From positions 45,614,456-45,678,455 of the forward strand of contig CM049318.1 in the NCBI GenBank assembly GCA_026874595.1: a stretch of 64,000 nucleotides of DNA. The letters run 5' to 3'. This document shows, one piece after another, positions 36,491-50,109 of this stretch. The stretch is from Sipunculus nudus (taxonomy: Eukaryota > Annelida > Sipuncula > Golfingiida > Sipunculidae). How positions within the stretch are numbered: the first letter of the stretch is position 1; each line of letters begins with the position of its first letter. The notes below the pieces were generated by a model that did no database searches, had not been told where the DNA came from, and was given only the letters and a program-made list of their open reading frames with translations. The position numbers and the translations under genes are program-made.

Positions 36491-36809
36491 AGTTACATTT
36501 TTAGCTACGTTGACTATAAGTCATCTGAGCAATAGTCATGGTCCATTGTCAGCTGTTCGTCTGGCTACCCATCCAGTAGTCCATTAACAGGGTACGTTTT
36601 GGATCCTTTGGACCAATGAATCCCAAATTTTGCATATCCCCATATAGATGTCCCCAAAAGCTCTTACCATACCTAAATATGGGTCACCAGGACTTGATAC
36701 CTTTGAGATATTAAGGAAAATCTGAATTTTCCTAGTTACACTTCAAGACTGCCTAATATCAAAACCACTGATCTGACTCTGATCATTTTAATATGCATTT
36801 TCATCTATA
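36491..36809 (+). mobile_element. Family A 5' fragment, first of a recent duplicate pair
   Basis: It begins with a diverged A head (ttttagctacgttgactata). From 36,515 onward it is almost identical to 37,971-38,265. Confidence 0.7.
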
Positions 36810-37970
36810 TTTTCAATAATATTTTCATAAGATTTTTAAAACTCCCTGGTTCAGTCAGATTTGAGAGTGTTGTCCTTTTAGAGAATGAAGGCTGGAAGGA
36901 AATATACACCCTTGCCACACTCTAAATCCTTTTCAGGCCCCTCCTGTTTGACCTGCAAAAACAAATGTTACCAGTCTAAGTATACACATATAGTCATTAT
37001 TGCTTTCATTAATTATTTTATTAAATAAGTTTAAAGAATATCTTTTGACATTGATGCTTAGTATTGCTTTTCTTAACATTAATAGTAGTTTACCTTATCT
37101 GGAGGCAACACACAAGTCAAAAAAGGAAAAGAATTTATTTCACTGAAAGTACATCTGCTCTCTATATAGGGGTTTTCAATGTTCTGAAAATATGCCTGTT
37201 TAACATTTAGGATTATAAGTAAATACAGTTGGACTTCTCAATTACTAACACAGGAAGAGTTTTCCAGTTATACAGAGTATATACAAATATTACAGATTAT
37301 CAAATATACTGGTCACAGGACAGACACTGTGGCCTAAAGATGCTCATAGGTTCAGAAAGTAGTTTACTCAGTTGAAACAATTTTAACATGTAAACAGTTT
37401 ATAATAATATATTAATATCCCATATGCACAATAAATGTTAACCACCAAATTTGCACTTCAAATATGGTAAGTTCCAGCTATTTGATAAAAAAAAAACTTA
37501 CAATTCATAATATTTCCCATTTGCTAAAAGATTTAAATGTTACTTTATATGATTAACTGAATATGCTTACCAGACAATACTTGCAAGGGCTGGAGATATC
37601 TGGGCTCTCCTTTTACTTTCTGCACCATTTCTTCATACTGGAAAAGTAAAGAATTAAGCCATTACAAATCATAGAAACAAAGGTTGTTGGAAATAAATAA
37701 TTAAGAACATGGAGTCTTGCATATTTTGACATTTAAGTAGACAAACGGACTAAAAAAGGGCCTCACATCAATAATATTACTAAAACAGTACATCAATGAT
37801 GTTCAAAATGACTTCTTGATCTTTTATGGTAAAATGGCACTACTACAGGTACATATAAAAAGAAATCATTCAGGGTAGACTAAAAATGCACTTTTGATTA
37901 ACCTGTAAATTGAACCAGATTTGATTTCTCTTTGGGAATCAAAATAGTACCTAATGAAATTATCTGATCC
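36810..37970 (+). repeat. R1 copy, unoccupied by the hAT element
   Basis: This matches 18,703-19,447 joined to 23,986-24,398. The empty hAT target is at 37,578-37,582 (tactt, versus ttctt at the occupied site). Confidence 0.85.
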
Positions 37971-38305
37971 TATAAGTCATCTGAGCTATAGTCATGGTCC
38001 ATTGTCAGCTGTTCGTCTGGCTACCCATCCAGTCGTCCATTAACAGGGTACGTTTTGGATCCTTTGGACCAATGAATCCCAAATTTTGCATATCCCCATA
38101 TAGATGTCCCCAAAAGCTCTTACCATACCTAAATATGGGTCACCAGGACTTGATACCTTTGAGATATTAAGGAAAATCTGAATTTTCCTAGTTACACTTC
38201 AAGACTGCCTAATATCAAAACCACTGATCTGACTCTGATCATTTTAATATGCATTTTCCTCTACACATTTGCTGTGTACTTGCCAGAAATTAGTTCATTA
38301 TTGCT
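37971..38305 (+). mobile_element. Family A 5' fragment, second of the duplicate pair
   Basis: The first 295 bases repeat 36,515-36,809 with only a handful of differences, starting abruptly in the middle of the 5' hairpin. Ordinary A sequence then continues (tgtacttgccagaaatta). Confidence 0.75.
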
Positions 38306-39451
38306 AATTTTTAGCTCAGCTGACTAGAAGTCATCTGAGCTATAGTCTTGGTCCTTTGTCCGTCGGCTGTCCGTCTGTCCGTTAAACTGGCATGTTTTGA
38401 AACTGTCTGACCTACGAATCTGAAATTCGGCATACTGTTAGATGTCCCGAAAATCTCCTAAAGAATTTATTCACGGTGTAATCCAGAAGATGCCATGTGG
38501 TGTAAATGAAGCATAATAAATTTTCTTTTAAATGATATTAACAAATATAATTAAACCCATCACTATGCTTAAATTTATAAATATGAAGCAAATTATTGAT
38601 AAATTAAGGCACAATTTAAAATTGTGAAATCTGAATCAAGTATTATTTTTAGATATTTATTGTTTTGCAAATTTAAAATATATATTTTTGTATAAATATA
38701 TATACAAATATATATATATATATATATATATACAAAAATATAATAATTTTTGTGAAAATAAATAAACATTTGTATGCATGATGTGTTATCTGACAAGATT
38801 GAGATTTATGATGATGCAATTCAGAATTATGAATCAACTTTTATATTCAGATATATATGTTATATTAGAAATGTATAGAAATATAAACTTATAGTAAAAA
38901 AAAGTGCTGTGATAAAAAAAAAATTAGGATCTAACACATACATTTGTTCATTATTTTCCTTCCTCAGCAGAATTGGAGATCAGGCTTTGTTTGCCCTGTA
39001 TGTATATGCAGAAGTGTTGTTAATCCCACTGTCCCTCCCCCCCCCCCCCCCTGCCATTGATTCCTCTGCACTAGGACATTTTATTGCAAATGTGTAAATT
39101 TTTTTTTTTTATTAAAAAAATAATAGGATTAGAAAATATTAAGATCTTATTGAAACATATTTTTGCCTAAGAAGAATGGAACATAAAGTGATCAGCTCTG
39201 TCCATCATTTCTCCATTTTCATTAAATATATAATAATTATGAAATTTGTACTATAAACACTGTTGAAATAACTTCATATTCTGTATGTGTTGTGTATTAA
39301 GCTATATAAGCCTGAAATTTGAAAGCAAATTATATATTCAGTTGTGTATTATTGCAGATGTTAAACTGTAAAAAAATTGATATAATAAATAAATTAAGAA
39401 ATAATTGAAACTTCATATATTATCAGCTTTTTTTTCCCTACCAGTCCGTCC
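38306..39451 (+). mobile_element. Family A copy, rearranged
   Basis: A full A head (ttttagctcagctgac) at about 38,308 runs for ~150 bp and then jumps at about 38,460 to internal sequence. It contains a palindromic (TA)n at 38,695-38,735 and a C-rich tract at about 39,032-39,051. The 3' terminus is missing. Confidence 0.55.
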
Positions 39452-41908
39452 TTTTTTCAGCTCAGCTGACTATAAGTCATCTGAGCTATAGTCGTTGTCC
39501 TTTGTCCATCCGTCCGTTAAACTGGCATGTTTTGAAATCGTTAGACCTACAAATTCGAAATTCGGCATACAGTTAGATGTCCCCAAAATCTCCTACCACA
39601 CAGAAAATTGGGTCATTAGGACTTCGTTCCTTCGAGATATTAAATAAAAACCTCAATTTTCCATAAAAAAACCATTGTTACACTAAAAGACTGTTTAATA
39701 TTGAAACCACTGATCTGAATTTGATCATAGTATATATATGCATATTTTTCCATACATTTTCTATGTACATACCAAAATTTAGGTCAGTATTGCGTAATTT
39801 GTTGAAGTTATGGGCCCAAATATAATGCAATTTTTTAAAAATCAGGAAATATATTTGCTCACTTAACATGAGAATTAATGGCTGAAGCTAGAGACTTTTT
39901 TCAGGAATATAACTTTATTTAATCAAGATTCAATTGTTTACCCAAAATTAGATCGCAGTTTTGCAAATTTTTTAAGTTATTAGCATAAAATAAAAAATCA
40001 AAACCTTAAATTTTGTCCAACTTTTGCAATTGCATGTTTTTTTACTGTAAGCACTGTTGATTTAATTTTCACAGCATATATACCTAAGGATTTAATCTTT
40101 AAAAATCTGATATTTCAAAGTAATTGCTTGAAAAGAGTAGCCATTATTCAATTTTTCATACACCATGTCAAGTGTTGTTTACATCTAGCCCACCTAGTAG
40201 TACACCCTTTACTTGCATTATAAACCCACCCCAGGCAGCTTGCCTTGGCTCAGCTTGGCCACTACTAGCAAAGCTTCCCCTCTGCCTTGCACTCCCCCCC
40301 TCCCCCCCCCCCTTGATGGTGCATTAACTAGATGAATGTTAGTAATTTCCTATTTAATTTTATTTTGGCGATGCTACATTTTAGATTTTTTATTGTACCA
40401 CCAGGGTTATAATGATTAAAGTGCACATTTAATTGTGTCCACAAAGTGGTGTATTGCTATGATGAAAGTGTGGATGTTCATCAGATAAGTAATGCTTTAC
40501 TTCAGAAGAGTAAAACTTCACCAGGTGTGAAATTGACTATTAATTCCAGTAATAAATTATAGCTGAGATTGTAATTAGCATACTGATATTGTTAGTCCCT
40601 CATTCAACCAAAGTGTGTATACTTTATTTGAAAAGATGTTTGTATTTTATCAAATTTACAGAATCTTTTATTTTATTTTGGTGAATAAAATTAAGCATGT
40701 ACTGAAAACTGCAATGTGCAAAACTTTTTAATAGGGATTCAAGGAATCTTGTAGATGCCATGTTGTGGCATAATTATTTTCTTTTAAATTCAGTTTAAAC
40801 ATTTGATGTAAAAAAAAATATATATACAAATATATGTGTATGCATAATATGACCCAATATGAGCTACACTCTGGATATATAATGATTGCAACTTAGAATT
40901 CTAATATTTTAACTTATATTTTTAGTTTTTTTATTACAAATTTATAAAACTATAAAAAAAATGAATCAGATAAAAACTGTTAATGGAAAAGGTGGATATG
41001 CTTAAAAATAGGCTTGTATATAAACTTAAATGCATTATTCCCTTGAAAGTGAAATAAAGGTATTAGTCCATTCTGTCCACTTGCCTGTCTATCTGTAAAT
41101 TTTTCATATGCATCACAGTATCTCAAAACTTTTACTGTTTTTCTTCATGACAGTCTTGTCAGAATATTAGTTTGCAATCATATATTGAGAACTTTACTAC
41201 AGACATGGGGTCTATTACAGTTGTTCTATTACTATTACTATTACTTTCAATTTCTGATATTACTATTACTATTACCACATTTTATCTTCTATTACTATTA
41301 CTATTACTATTACTGGGGTATCTATTACTATAAATATTACATAAACTGATGAGAGGATTCTAGACTTTGTGCAGCCATGAGTGCTATAAACTAGCACTGC
41401 AATCACAATTTTATTTTTTTAAAAAATCATATGATTCTCTTATTATTCTCTTATTATCTATTACTATAAATATTACATAAACTGATGAGAGGATTCTAGA
41501 CTTTGTGCAGCCATGAGTGCTATAAACTAGCACTGCAATCACAATTTTATTTTTTTAAAAAATCATATGATTCTCTTATTATTTTTAATAAAAATTATAT
41601 TTGGCACAATATTTGTTATTAAATTTTAATAAATAGTTAAACTCTTATCTTATATTTGCTGCTTATCAGTTATATGGCCAAGTCAAAATCTGTATGACAA
41701 TAGCACTCCATTTGTTAATAAAATAAATGCATTCAATCTCTTCCCTGTCTCCACAGAAACTATCAAAAATCATACATAAGCTAAACACCAACAACTCATA
41801 ATACAGCTTATATTTATTACCACACAAAACCAGCATGTGCCTCATTTCAAAATCATATTTTTTTATCATATACAACAGCTGAGCGCCGTGACCCATTGGT
41901 CCCTTGTT
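39452..41908 (+). mobile_element. Family A Helitron2-like element, ~2.46 kb, both ends present
   Basis: This is the cleanest A copy. The head cagctcagctgactataa at 39,458 is followed by TGTCCATCCGTCCG. The tail has CAGCTGAGCGCCGTGACCCATTGGTC and CCTTGTT, ending at about 41,908. Internal landmarks are a C-rich tract near 40,285-40,312 and an ATTACT-rich microsatellite with a tandem duplication. No coding capacity. Confidence 0.7.
41226..41585 (+). repeat. (ATTACT)n microsatellite followed by a 136-bp tandem duplication
   Basis: ATTACT/ATT units run to about 41,320. Then a unit at 41,321-41,456 repeats at 41,457-41,585 almost without change, including gagaggattctagactttg. Confidence 0.9.
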
Positions 41909-44657
41909 AAATATTAAATAATTATGAATGAACTTTTTATCATGTAGGCATTGTTGAATTAAGTGAAAATCATATATATTTATATATCAGTTGTTTAAGT
42001 TTATGGTATCAATATAAAATCAGTACCTTAAATTTTGCCAAATTTTGACCAAGGCATGTTTTCTCCCTGTTAGTGCTGTGGATAAAATTGTCATTAGGCA
42101 TTTTTACATAAGCATTTCATCCGTTAAAATCTGAAATTGGAAACCAGTTGATCCAAAACTGAAGATTTTATTGAAGTTTATAAGCACCATGTCAAGTATT
42201 CTTCACATCAAGCGAGCTAGCACTCAGCTTCCCAGACTTTTATGTAAATCACATCATTCCTATCCAGCTCCCTCTGTCTGGGTGAGCTTGGTCAGGCTGT
42301 CTACAGTAACTGTGACAGAGAGCTTCTCTCTCTCCTCCCCATTCTGTTGACAGACCTGTACAATAAACAAGGCTAGACAACCAGAAGTCAATGGCCTTCC
42401 AGATAGACTCTGACCACAGATAACTAGAAAATGTCATCAAGAAGACAAAGGGGAAGAAAATGAGCCATATCTTGTAAAAATGCATGGGACCAATATTGAC
42501 ACAGTTACAATGAAAATCAAAATTTGACATGTTTTCCTTACCTTGACCTTGAACTTTGACCTATTTAAAAATACACATACAGCTTCAAGAAATTGTACTG
42601 ATAAATGATAGGTGAAAGTAAGAAAGTGACTCCTGTAAACTGTGGCCTGTTGAATGCCATATAACAGAGGCAAGAACCAGCAAGAAGGCAAATTGGGGAC
42701 ATCTTACAAACTGACAGACATATTGTAATTTTACAAAGTGACATAAAGTAGAGACAAGTTGACTAGACTAAGTTATGCAGAGGATAAAGATGAAAAAAAA
42801 TGAGCCCCAGTTTGTGAAGATAGGATCAGAATTGACAAAATTATGAGGAAAATCACATTTTGAGGTGTTTTAAAGTGACAGACATAATGACAAAGTGACA
42901 CAAAGTTGAGACTTTATGCTCAATTAAGTTATGAAGAAGATCCAGAGGAAGAAAATAAGCTATAATTTATGTAATTAAGTATTATAGTTTCGGAGTTATG
43001 GCCCAAACATTGTATGTTGTAGTGTTTTGTGATCAGCGCCCCCTGGAGGCTAATTGCTGAAACTGAGAAAAGTCTTGAGATGTTAAGGTATGCCATGAGA
43101 TGTGCCGTTTCAAAAGGAATCCTGCCAAACTGTGGCCTGTAGAATGCTATATGTAAGACACAAGAACCAGCAAGAAGGAGAAATTGAGGACAACTGACAG
43201 ACAGACAGACATACTGACAAAGCCACAAAAAGTTTAGACAAGATGACTAGACCAAGTTGTTAAAAAGAATCAGAGTAAGAAATATAAGCTATGGTTTGTG
43301 TAATTTAGGTTTTAAGTGTTTGAGATATGGCAAAAAAATGATATGTTGTAGTGTTTTGTGTGCAACGCCCCCTAGTGGCTATTTTTCAAAACTGAAAGAT
43401 CACTTTCGAGAAATAAGTGTATGGCATGAGATGTATCAGTTTCAAAAGGACTTCTGCAAAACTGTGGCCTGTAGAATGCTTTATGTTAGACACAAGAACC
43501 AGCAAGAAGGCGAATTTGAGGACAACTGACAAACAGACAGACATACTGACAAAGCGACACAAATTTGAGACAAGGTGGCTAGACCATGGTATGGAGAAGA
43601 TGCAGAGGAAGAAAATGAGCCCAAGTTTGTGAAGATAGGTCAAAGTTATGATGAAAATAAAGTTTTGAAGTTTTTCTTTGACCTTGACTTTTACCTTCAA
43701 CCTATGTTAACCAGAAACAACAGGCTTCCAGGACTTTTGACTTTCAATCAACCCTGTAAGTTTCAGATCGATTGCTAAAAAATTAATTGTGGCCAAGAGA
43801 GTCTTGACAAACAAACATAAAAAACAAACACCCACAAACAAACATATGCAAATGACCAACATGCTTGATGAAATCAAAGATTTCCAGCAAGCAATAAATC
43901 TTATCATTTCACAATTTTTTTCATAAACCATCAGTAATTAGACTGCTCCCACCCACCCACCCTTTCAATAAATTGGATTAATAAATAAGACAAATCTAAT
44001 AATTTCAATGTTAGATTCATTTTTTTTTTTCAGACTTGAACAATTTCAATTTAAAAAAGACCCAGGATCTGAATCTTAATATTCAATTGTATAAAATATA
44101 AGGGTCTCATTGACATGTTTAAAGATTTAATACAATATAGATAATTTTTAGCATTTCATTCATATCTCTTACAGTTGGCTGGGCCTTGGGAAGACCTAGT
44201 TAATCAGGAATATTTGGCAAACTTTCATGGTTTAAATTTTTAGTTTATATGGCCATATATTTAACTATTTTAACCTTATTTCATTTGCACTATTTGGTTT
44301 ATGAAATGTGTTCTTCCATGTTAAACCTAGGCCCATTTTTTCCTTCTTGCATTATTAAATGGTTTCAGGCCAAAAGTTTCATTTATTGCTCGGTCCAAAA
44401 GTGATATATATCTAATTTGTGTTCATTTGTATTCTTTTACAGCATTTTATTCAAGTTAATAAATTAATCTTTATTATATTATACTTTGGCTCATGTCCAT
44501 TATTCTGTAATTTAAAGGTTTCAAATTAGCAGGGCCTTTTCCTTGTAGCCTATCAAATGATAATATATATAAAAAAGCCAAAAGATATCAGTATAATTTG
44601 CATTTGCTAAAATTTTCAAAAATTCAGCTGAGCAACGTGACCCATTGGTCCCTTGTT
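41909..44657 (+). mobile_element. Family A copy with 3' terminus, carrying a G-family insert
   Basis: Internal A sequence begins right after the previous terminus and ends with TCAGCTGAGCAACGTGACCC, ATTGGTC and CCTTGTT at about 44,657. The 5' head is absent. The middle (about 42,430-43,930) is foreign to other A copies. Confidence 0.6.
42430..43930 (+). repeat. G-family repeat, two to three ~330-bp units
   Basis: The landmark aactgtggcctgt occurs at about 42,637, 43,132 and 43,462, and cgccccct at 43,038 and 43,367. The last two units are 329-330 bp apart and include caagaaccagcaagaagg and gacagacatactgacaaag. The first is more distant. No protein is recognisable in the several frames. Confidence 0.7.
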
Positions 44658-45356
44658 GTAAGATTGTTACATGAAGTGTCCCATAAGAATCCCATCAGTT
44701 TGCTTTATTCATATAAGATTAATACTCAAATAAGTATTACATGACAAAGGTACTTGTAAGATTTGTTTTCCTATTTTATTCTGTAATTTTTCTTATTTAC
44801 CCAATGTTATCAGTGTTTCTAGCAAAGCAGAAAAAAGTCATGGATTGCCTAACAAGTCAGGGAAATATGTGATAATAAGGGAAGTCAGGGAAGAGTCAGT
44901 ATGTGGCTGATGTGACAGGACATATAATGGTATACTCATATCTGTCCATGCTTCTGCCTGTTAAAGCAGTCCACCTTCTGAAAAAAAAAATATTTCTGGC
45001 TTCCTCTGTGTATAAATTAAGGATCTTTGGGTAATGTTGGTTGTGAAAAGTTCTTATAATTCCTTCATGAAGGATGAATAAACTTGACTATCATCAACTT
45101 TATTGTTAACACAGCAAAGTTGACAAACAAGAAAAACATGTAGCCTCTGGTGGTAGGTTTCACATATGGGGAGGGACAAAGGTCATTTACTGCAAAACAC
45201 TGTAGCAAAGCTGTGGCTTATCTGATTAACTGCCAGCTAGATGCCTTTTTTTATTATATTTTGATTTTTTTGGGTATGCTTCCACATGTTGTAAACATGT
45301 TGATATAAACAAGACATGCAGCCTGTGTGCAGTTATATTGACTTCTTCTGGCCTAA
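44658..45356. other. Spacer, nothing recognised
   Basis: AT-rich DNA without repeats that I can link to the families described. Confidence 0.4.
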
Positions 45357-47474
45357 TTTTAGCTCAGCTGACTTTCAGTCATGCTGTGCTTTAGAGATTG
45401 TTCTTTGTCCATCATCCTTCTGTCTGTCCATCAGGCTGGCCAGTCGTTCAGCCATTAGCAGGGCACAAATCGTAACCGTAAGGGCAAGAATCATGAACCC
45501 TTTGCAGTCTTAGAGGTTCTTAAAAGATCTCTTGCAAACCTGAAATTAGGCCACTGTGACCTATATTCTTTGAGTTATGGGGTGTATTTGCACCCTCCAG
45601 AATTAATTCTTTTATCCAAAATTTTCATCCTAAACCTTCCATCTTTCACAAATGGCTCACCTACCACCAGGGGAAGAACCATATTTTTTAGGCCACAAGG
45701 TTAAAGGTCAAGGTCACAGAACCAACTTCTTTGAAAGGGACATTATCAGGAGCAATATTATGCCTTTTCTTTCACACCATCAGTTCAGTTTTGCTTTTCA
45801 CAAAAGTTACCCAGCAAATACATCTCAGTACCTTGCATATGGCTTTATTAGGCTCTACTTGTTTATAAACACAGTCTACATGTGTCTGTTTACCATAACA
45901 TGGCCACATGAACAGAAGACCAACTGTGAGCCATAACATGCAGTTTTTCAGACAGAGGGATTAAGTTTAACATTTTTTCGGCTAAATCAGTCTGGGATCT
46001 CCTGATTGACAGATGTTGTGGCTCCATGATGCACATGGCCCGACACACTGTCACACCTGTGATCTCGCCCGGTCCACTTCAGTCTTTCACATATGCCCCA
46101 TCTATGCTGCCATCTATACATCACTCAGTTTGATTCAAACTTCATATTTATGGGTCTTTTTGTTTGAAGAAATAAATTATTGATTTTTGTTGTCAGCTGG
46201 TTAGGAGGTTAAAGGTTGCAGGTCAAAGTTATTCACACAGTGGTTGCGAAGTGATTACTCCAGTTTTAAGTGCTTAGAAGTACACATCACTCTAGAAAGA
46301 ATCCAAAGATGTGGGCAAAAGGCCATGCAAGGTCATAGGTCAGGGATGTTCACAATAAATACTTATTTTGTAGACCAACTCTATTTTTCTTGTATATACC
46401 ATTGTACTCCAACTAGTACAGCTCACTGTGGGCCATAATTGTGAGCCTCACTTGTGATGTATGACTCCCTTAGTATCAGCCCACTGAATGATAAGAACAT
46501 CATTAGTGCATAATAAATACAGTCTGTTGCAAGAGGTAGGTGTTAAGACTAAGAGTATTGTATTAAGGTTTAGCTACTGATTTATAAGATGATGGGAACA
46601 TTTTGCAGTTATTTTATGGAATCATAGCAATAAACTTAGTGTCCTAGAAATCTAAATATTTTTATACAAATCATCAGATATCCAAGCAAGTGTTTGTCCT
46701 GATAAATTTTGGGTTTGTACCTGGATTTTGGACATGGCTTTATTTGTTTTACAAGACTCTTAGTGATGCTTTCTGCATTTATGTTCTTTCAGGTTTTGCA
46801 GTTTACCTACCCTGCAGACCCCACTAAAAAGCAAGGTGATAATTAAAGAAAATATTAGTCTTGCACTTTTTGCCTTTGCATGTCCATAAATTTGATATGT
46901 GAGCTCTACAACCTCATCTTGCTTTTGAATTGTTTGGACATTCATTACTGTAACATTCTGTGGAGCAATTGCCACAAGTTTTGTCTCATATTATAGGATG
47001 TGTGATATCAAATGTCAGCCTTGTCAGAAATCCATTATGTTTGCCAGGTTGCCACCATGTAGTGCAGTTTCTGTGATTTTTTTTTAAATGTTTGGTCCCT
47101 TTTAGAGAATGTTTGTTGTGGGTTTCAGACCTGTCAGAAGTCCAGTATGGCCTTATCCAATATCCTTGATTTTTTTGCTATAAATGTTGATCTTAAATTT
47201 AGCCTGTGTGGTGTTCCTTTTGAGACTGACAAGTATCAAGCAAGCTATAGGATTAGTTCCTGTTAGCTCAACAACCATACATTTTGCCTCAGACCATCAA
47301 GTCCCTATGTTTTAAACAGACATATATTTGATATATTTTTCTGTCATCTTAGAATGTTTCAACAAAATTGGCATATAGGTTCTTCAAAATTTTGACTGGA
47401 AGTTGTGAATTCCAGCGCATGATGTCGCAGGTCATGCTTGGCAGCTGAGTGTCATGACCCATTGGTCACTTGTT
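45357..47474 (+). mobile_element. Family B Helitron2-like element, plus strand
   Basis: The head is ttttagctcagctgactttc and the tail is GGCAGCTGAGTGTCATGACCC, ATTGGTCAC, TTGTT ending at 47,474. The hairpin GTGACC-AATG-GGTCA (read inverted) sits at the very end. Blocks match the interrupted minus-strand copy at 29.1-34.3 kb in reverse order. Confidence 0.7.
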
Positions 47475-48214
47475 ATACATGCTCCAAGGAAACAAGATAG
47501 GTAACTGGACCCCTTTAACTTTTAATTGTTGTTGTGATAGCTTACCAGGGATTTGATAGAAGATGGAAATGCACCACTTACCGAATAATTTCCACGAGTC
47601 CAATAATAGGCAAAATCAACACATATTTAAGGGGTCACTAGTCAACTTTGTGGTGTTGCACTAATAAATGTACCATGGCAAGCACTTTCTATAGTGACAA
47701 AATGTGATGACTTATATTTCTAAGATTTGGGTTAGTACAAAATGCTTAACAAGTTAGTGAATTCTTTGATAATTAGGGAAGTCAGGAAAAGTCCAGGTAT
47801 TTTTTATTAAATGGCTATCTGTGATGGGATATATTAAAGTACATCCACATCTGTCCATTGATTGATTTAAAGGAGATGCACAATATTGCTTCTCACTAAT
47901 TGATTTTCTCACCCAAATTCTGATACAGGTGAAATCTGCACATGACATGTATTTATTGAATGATGTCAGCGGTCACAAGGCAACTTCATGGTGTAGCCAC
48001 AGTAATTCAGTGCCCCATTGTTTTACCGGTTGGACTTTCACATCTGCAGTTTAAAATTCTTATATCTCCAAAATGCTGCCATCAACATATATTATATCAT
48101 ATTTCTGTATTATTGAGGCAAAATAATTTTTCCTGGTGGTGTGACCTTGACTTATGCCCAGGAGGTCTCTGTAGACTTTGGGCATCTTTTGTTTGTTAGC
48201 CTGATAGCACCAAG
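47475..48214. other. Spacer, repeat-like but not delimited
   Basis: Phrases such as ggtcactagtcaactttgtgg recall 16.8 kb, suggesting an old family without visible ends. Confidence 0.35.
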
Positions 48215-49080
48215 GGCTTTGATTGGAATTTGTTCTAATTTAGTGGAAGGCATTGACTGATGTCTCTCTAGAATTGATTAACTTGTGGTTGACCTTGACC
48301 CATATTTACGCAATTTATAAGCAGTTTGGCATTTTCACCTATGACTGAATTTCATCAAAGAGTGGTTTTAGGTGTATCTTTGGCATACTGTCAAATATTC
48401 TTGTATATCAGTATTGCATAGTTTTCTGAAATTAGGTCACTCTGATATAATTTAGCCATAAAGCTAGGTCAGGCAGCATGCTTATATAAATGCTCCTGAC
48501 TCCATTATTATGCATTAGAATTGGATAGCATCAGTGGTTTTGATTGAATTTTGTTTTAATTTAGTTGAAGGCATTGACTTATGACATCTTAGACTGATAA
48601 ACTTTCGGTTGACCTCGCCCCTCATTTGTTAAATTTATTTGCATGTTTGCATTTCCACCAGTGACTCAATACCACAAAAAAGTGGCTTTAGGTATGTCTT
48701 AGGCAAATTGTCAAATATTCTTGTGTATCAGTATTGCAGCATAGTGATATCACATAGTTTTCTGAAATTAGGTCATTCTGACCTGATTTTGACATAAAAC
48801 CTGGTCAGACAGGATACCTTTATCAATGTAATTGGTTCCTCTATTATTTATTAGAACTGGACCAAATGATGCATTCTTCATCAGTGTGTAAAAGTACCAA
48901 TTTTGCTCATGACCTTTACTTTTTGCTTTCAAGGTCAAGTCATAGTAGAATTTGGACATCATTTGTTTGTCAGCACAAAAGCACCAAGGGTTTTGATTGG
49001 ATTTTTAAGGCGTATGTTGATATGAATTCCTGAAATTATGTGACCATGGGGTGCTTCATAATACAGCTTTATCTAGTTTA
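48215..49080 (+). repeat. Diverged tandem units of ~321 bp
   Basis: tttgattg followed by ttaatttagtt/ggaaggcattgact starts at 48,218 and 48,539, with a third partial start at 48,992. The first two units stay alignable through gtcaaatattcttgt and ttttctgaaattaggtca. Confidence 0.65.
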
Positions 49081-49654
49081 CTTTGTGACAAGCACTGTCT
49101 ACTAGAGCTGCACAATATTATCAATATTTCTATATACCATGATATAGTGATTTGCATAATGCATATCGCAGGACATTTTTAGTTAACCTGTGAGCTTATA
49201 CAATGGTTTGGCATTTTCTGTCATCCGACCATACTGTAACCAATACTATCTCAAAAATGACAGGAGCTGGCTAGAATAACCAAATTCTATGCAAAATCAG
49301 TCATCTAAAAATCTTGATTTTGCTTATTTTATGCTATATATATTTACTTTTATTGGGAAAAAGCTAATAAAAACCTTTAAAAATTTTCTTCTCTGAAACT
49401 GTCTAGACAAATTGTTTAATATAAATTCAGAGAAATATTCCATGAAACCATCTGTCAGGTTTGTTTGAATGGTTCCAGTTTTCTGATTAATACTGGCCGA
49501 GTTACAGGAAGCTGAACTTGGTAATTTTGCCAAAAAGATACTAAAATTACAACATCAGAAACGGCTTTTTTTACAATATTTTTATGCAAATGTTGGTCAC
49601 ATGAGTCATTTATGAAATTGAGGTGTTGCTGGCACAACCTGCTTCAAGCTTTTT
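49081..49654. other. Spacer with fragments shared with 54.65-55.07 kb
   Basis: Phrases such as aaaattttcttctctgaaa and atgacaggagctgg match the sequence following the A-like element's end at 54.65-55.07 kb. A short stretch at about 49,103 (agagctgcacaatatt) resembles the ends of some hAT-type short elements, but I see no second end. Confidence 0.35.
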
Positions 49655-50109
49655 TAGCTCGGCTAACTAAGTCAACTTGGGTATAAGAATGGCGCTTTAT
49701 CCGTCGTCCGTCCAGGGGTCCAGCCATCCGGCTGTCCGGTCGTCAGTTAGCAGGGTACAAATTGTAACTGCTGGTCCTTGAAACTTCTAAGTGAACATCC
49801 AGGGAGGTCAATAAAAAATCTCCCTGAAAACCTGAAATAAGGTCACTGGGATCTATATCCTCCGAGCTATTAGGCTTGAAAGTACACCCCAGAATAATCA
49901 TTAATTTGATACAAAATCCCAATATCTTGATAATTAATGCAAGGTTGTTATGAATCCTGCCTTGAATATTGAGCATGACTAGTTTGGTCAGTTCCAGAAA
50001 AGAGGTGTTGCCACCTTTATTTTTATGCCAAGCCACAAAGTGGCCAGGGGATATAGTTTTACCCATGTCCGTCATTCCGTCCTTCTGTCATTCCGAAATC
50101 AAACAGTTG

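Noticed and set aside
42249-43931. Several 70-104 codon frames that could suggest small membrane proteins
   Set aside because: They fall in the 330-bp G-family units, overlap on both strands and are not conserved between units as proteins.
49103-49190. Possible short hAT-type element starting agagctgcacaatatt
   Set aside because: Only one end resembles such elements; no inverted partner or target duplication could be found.
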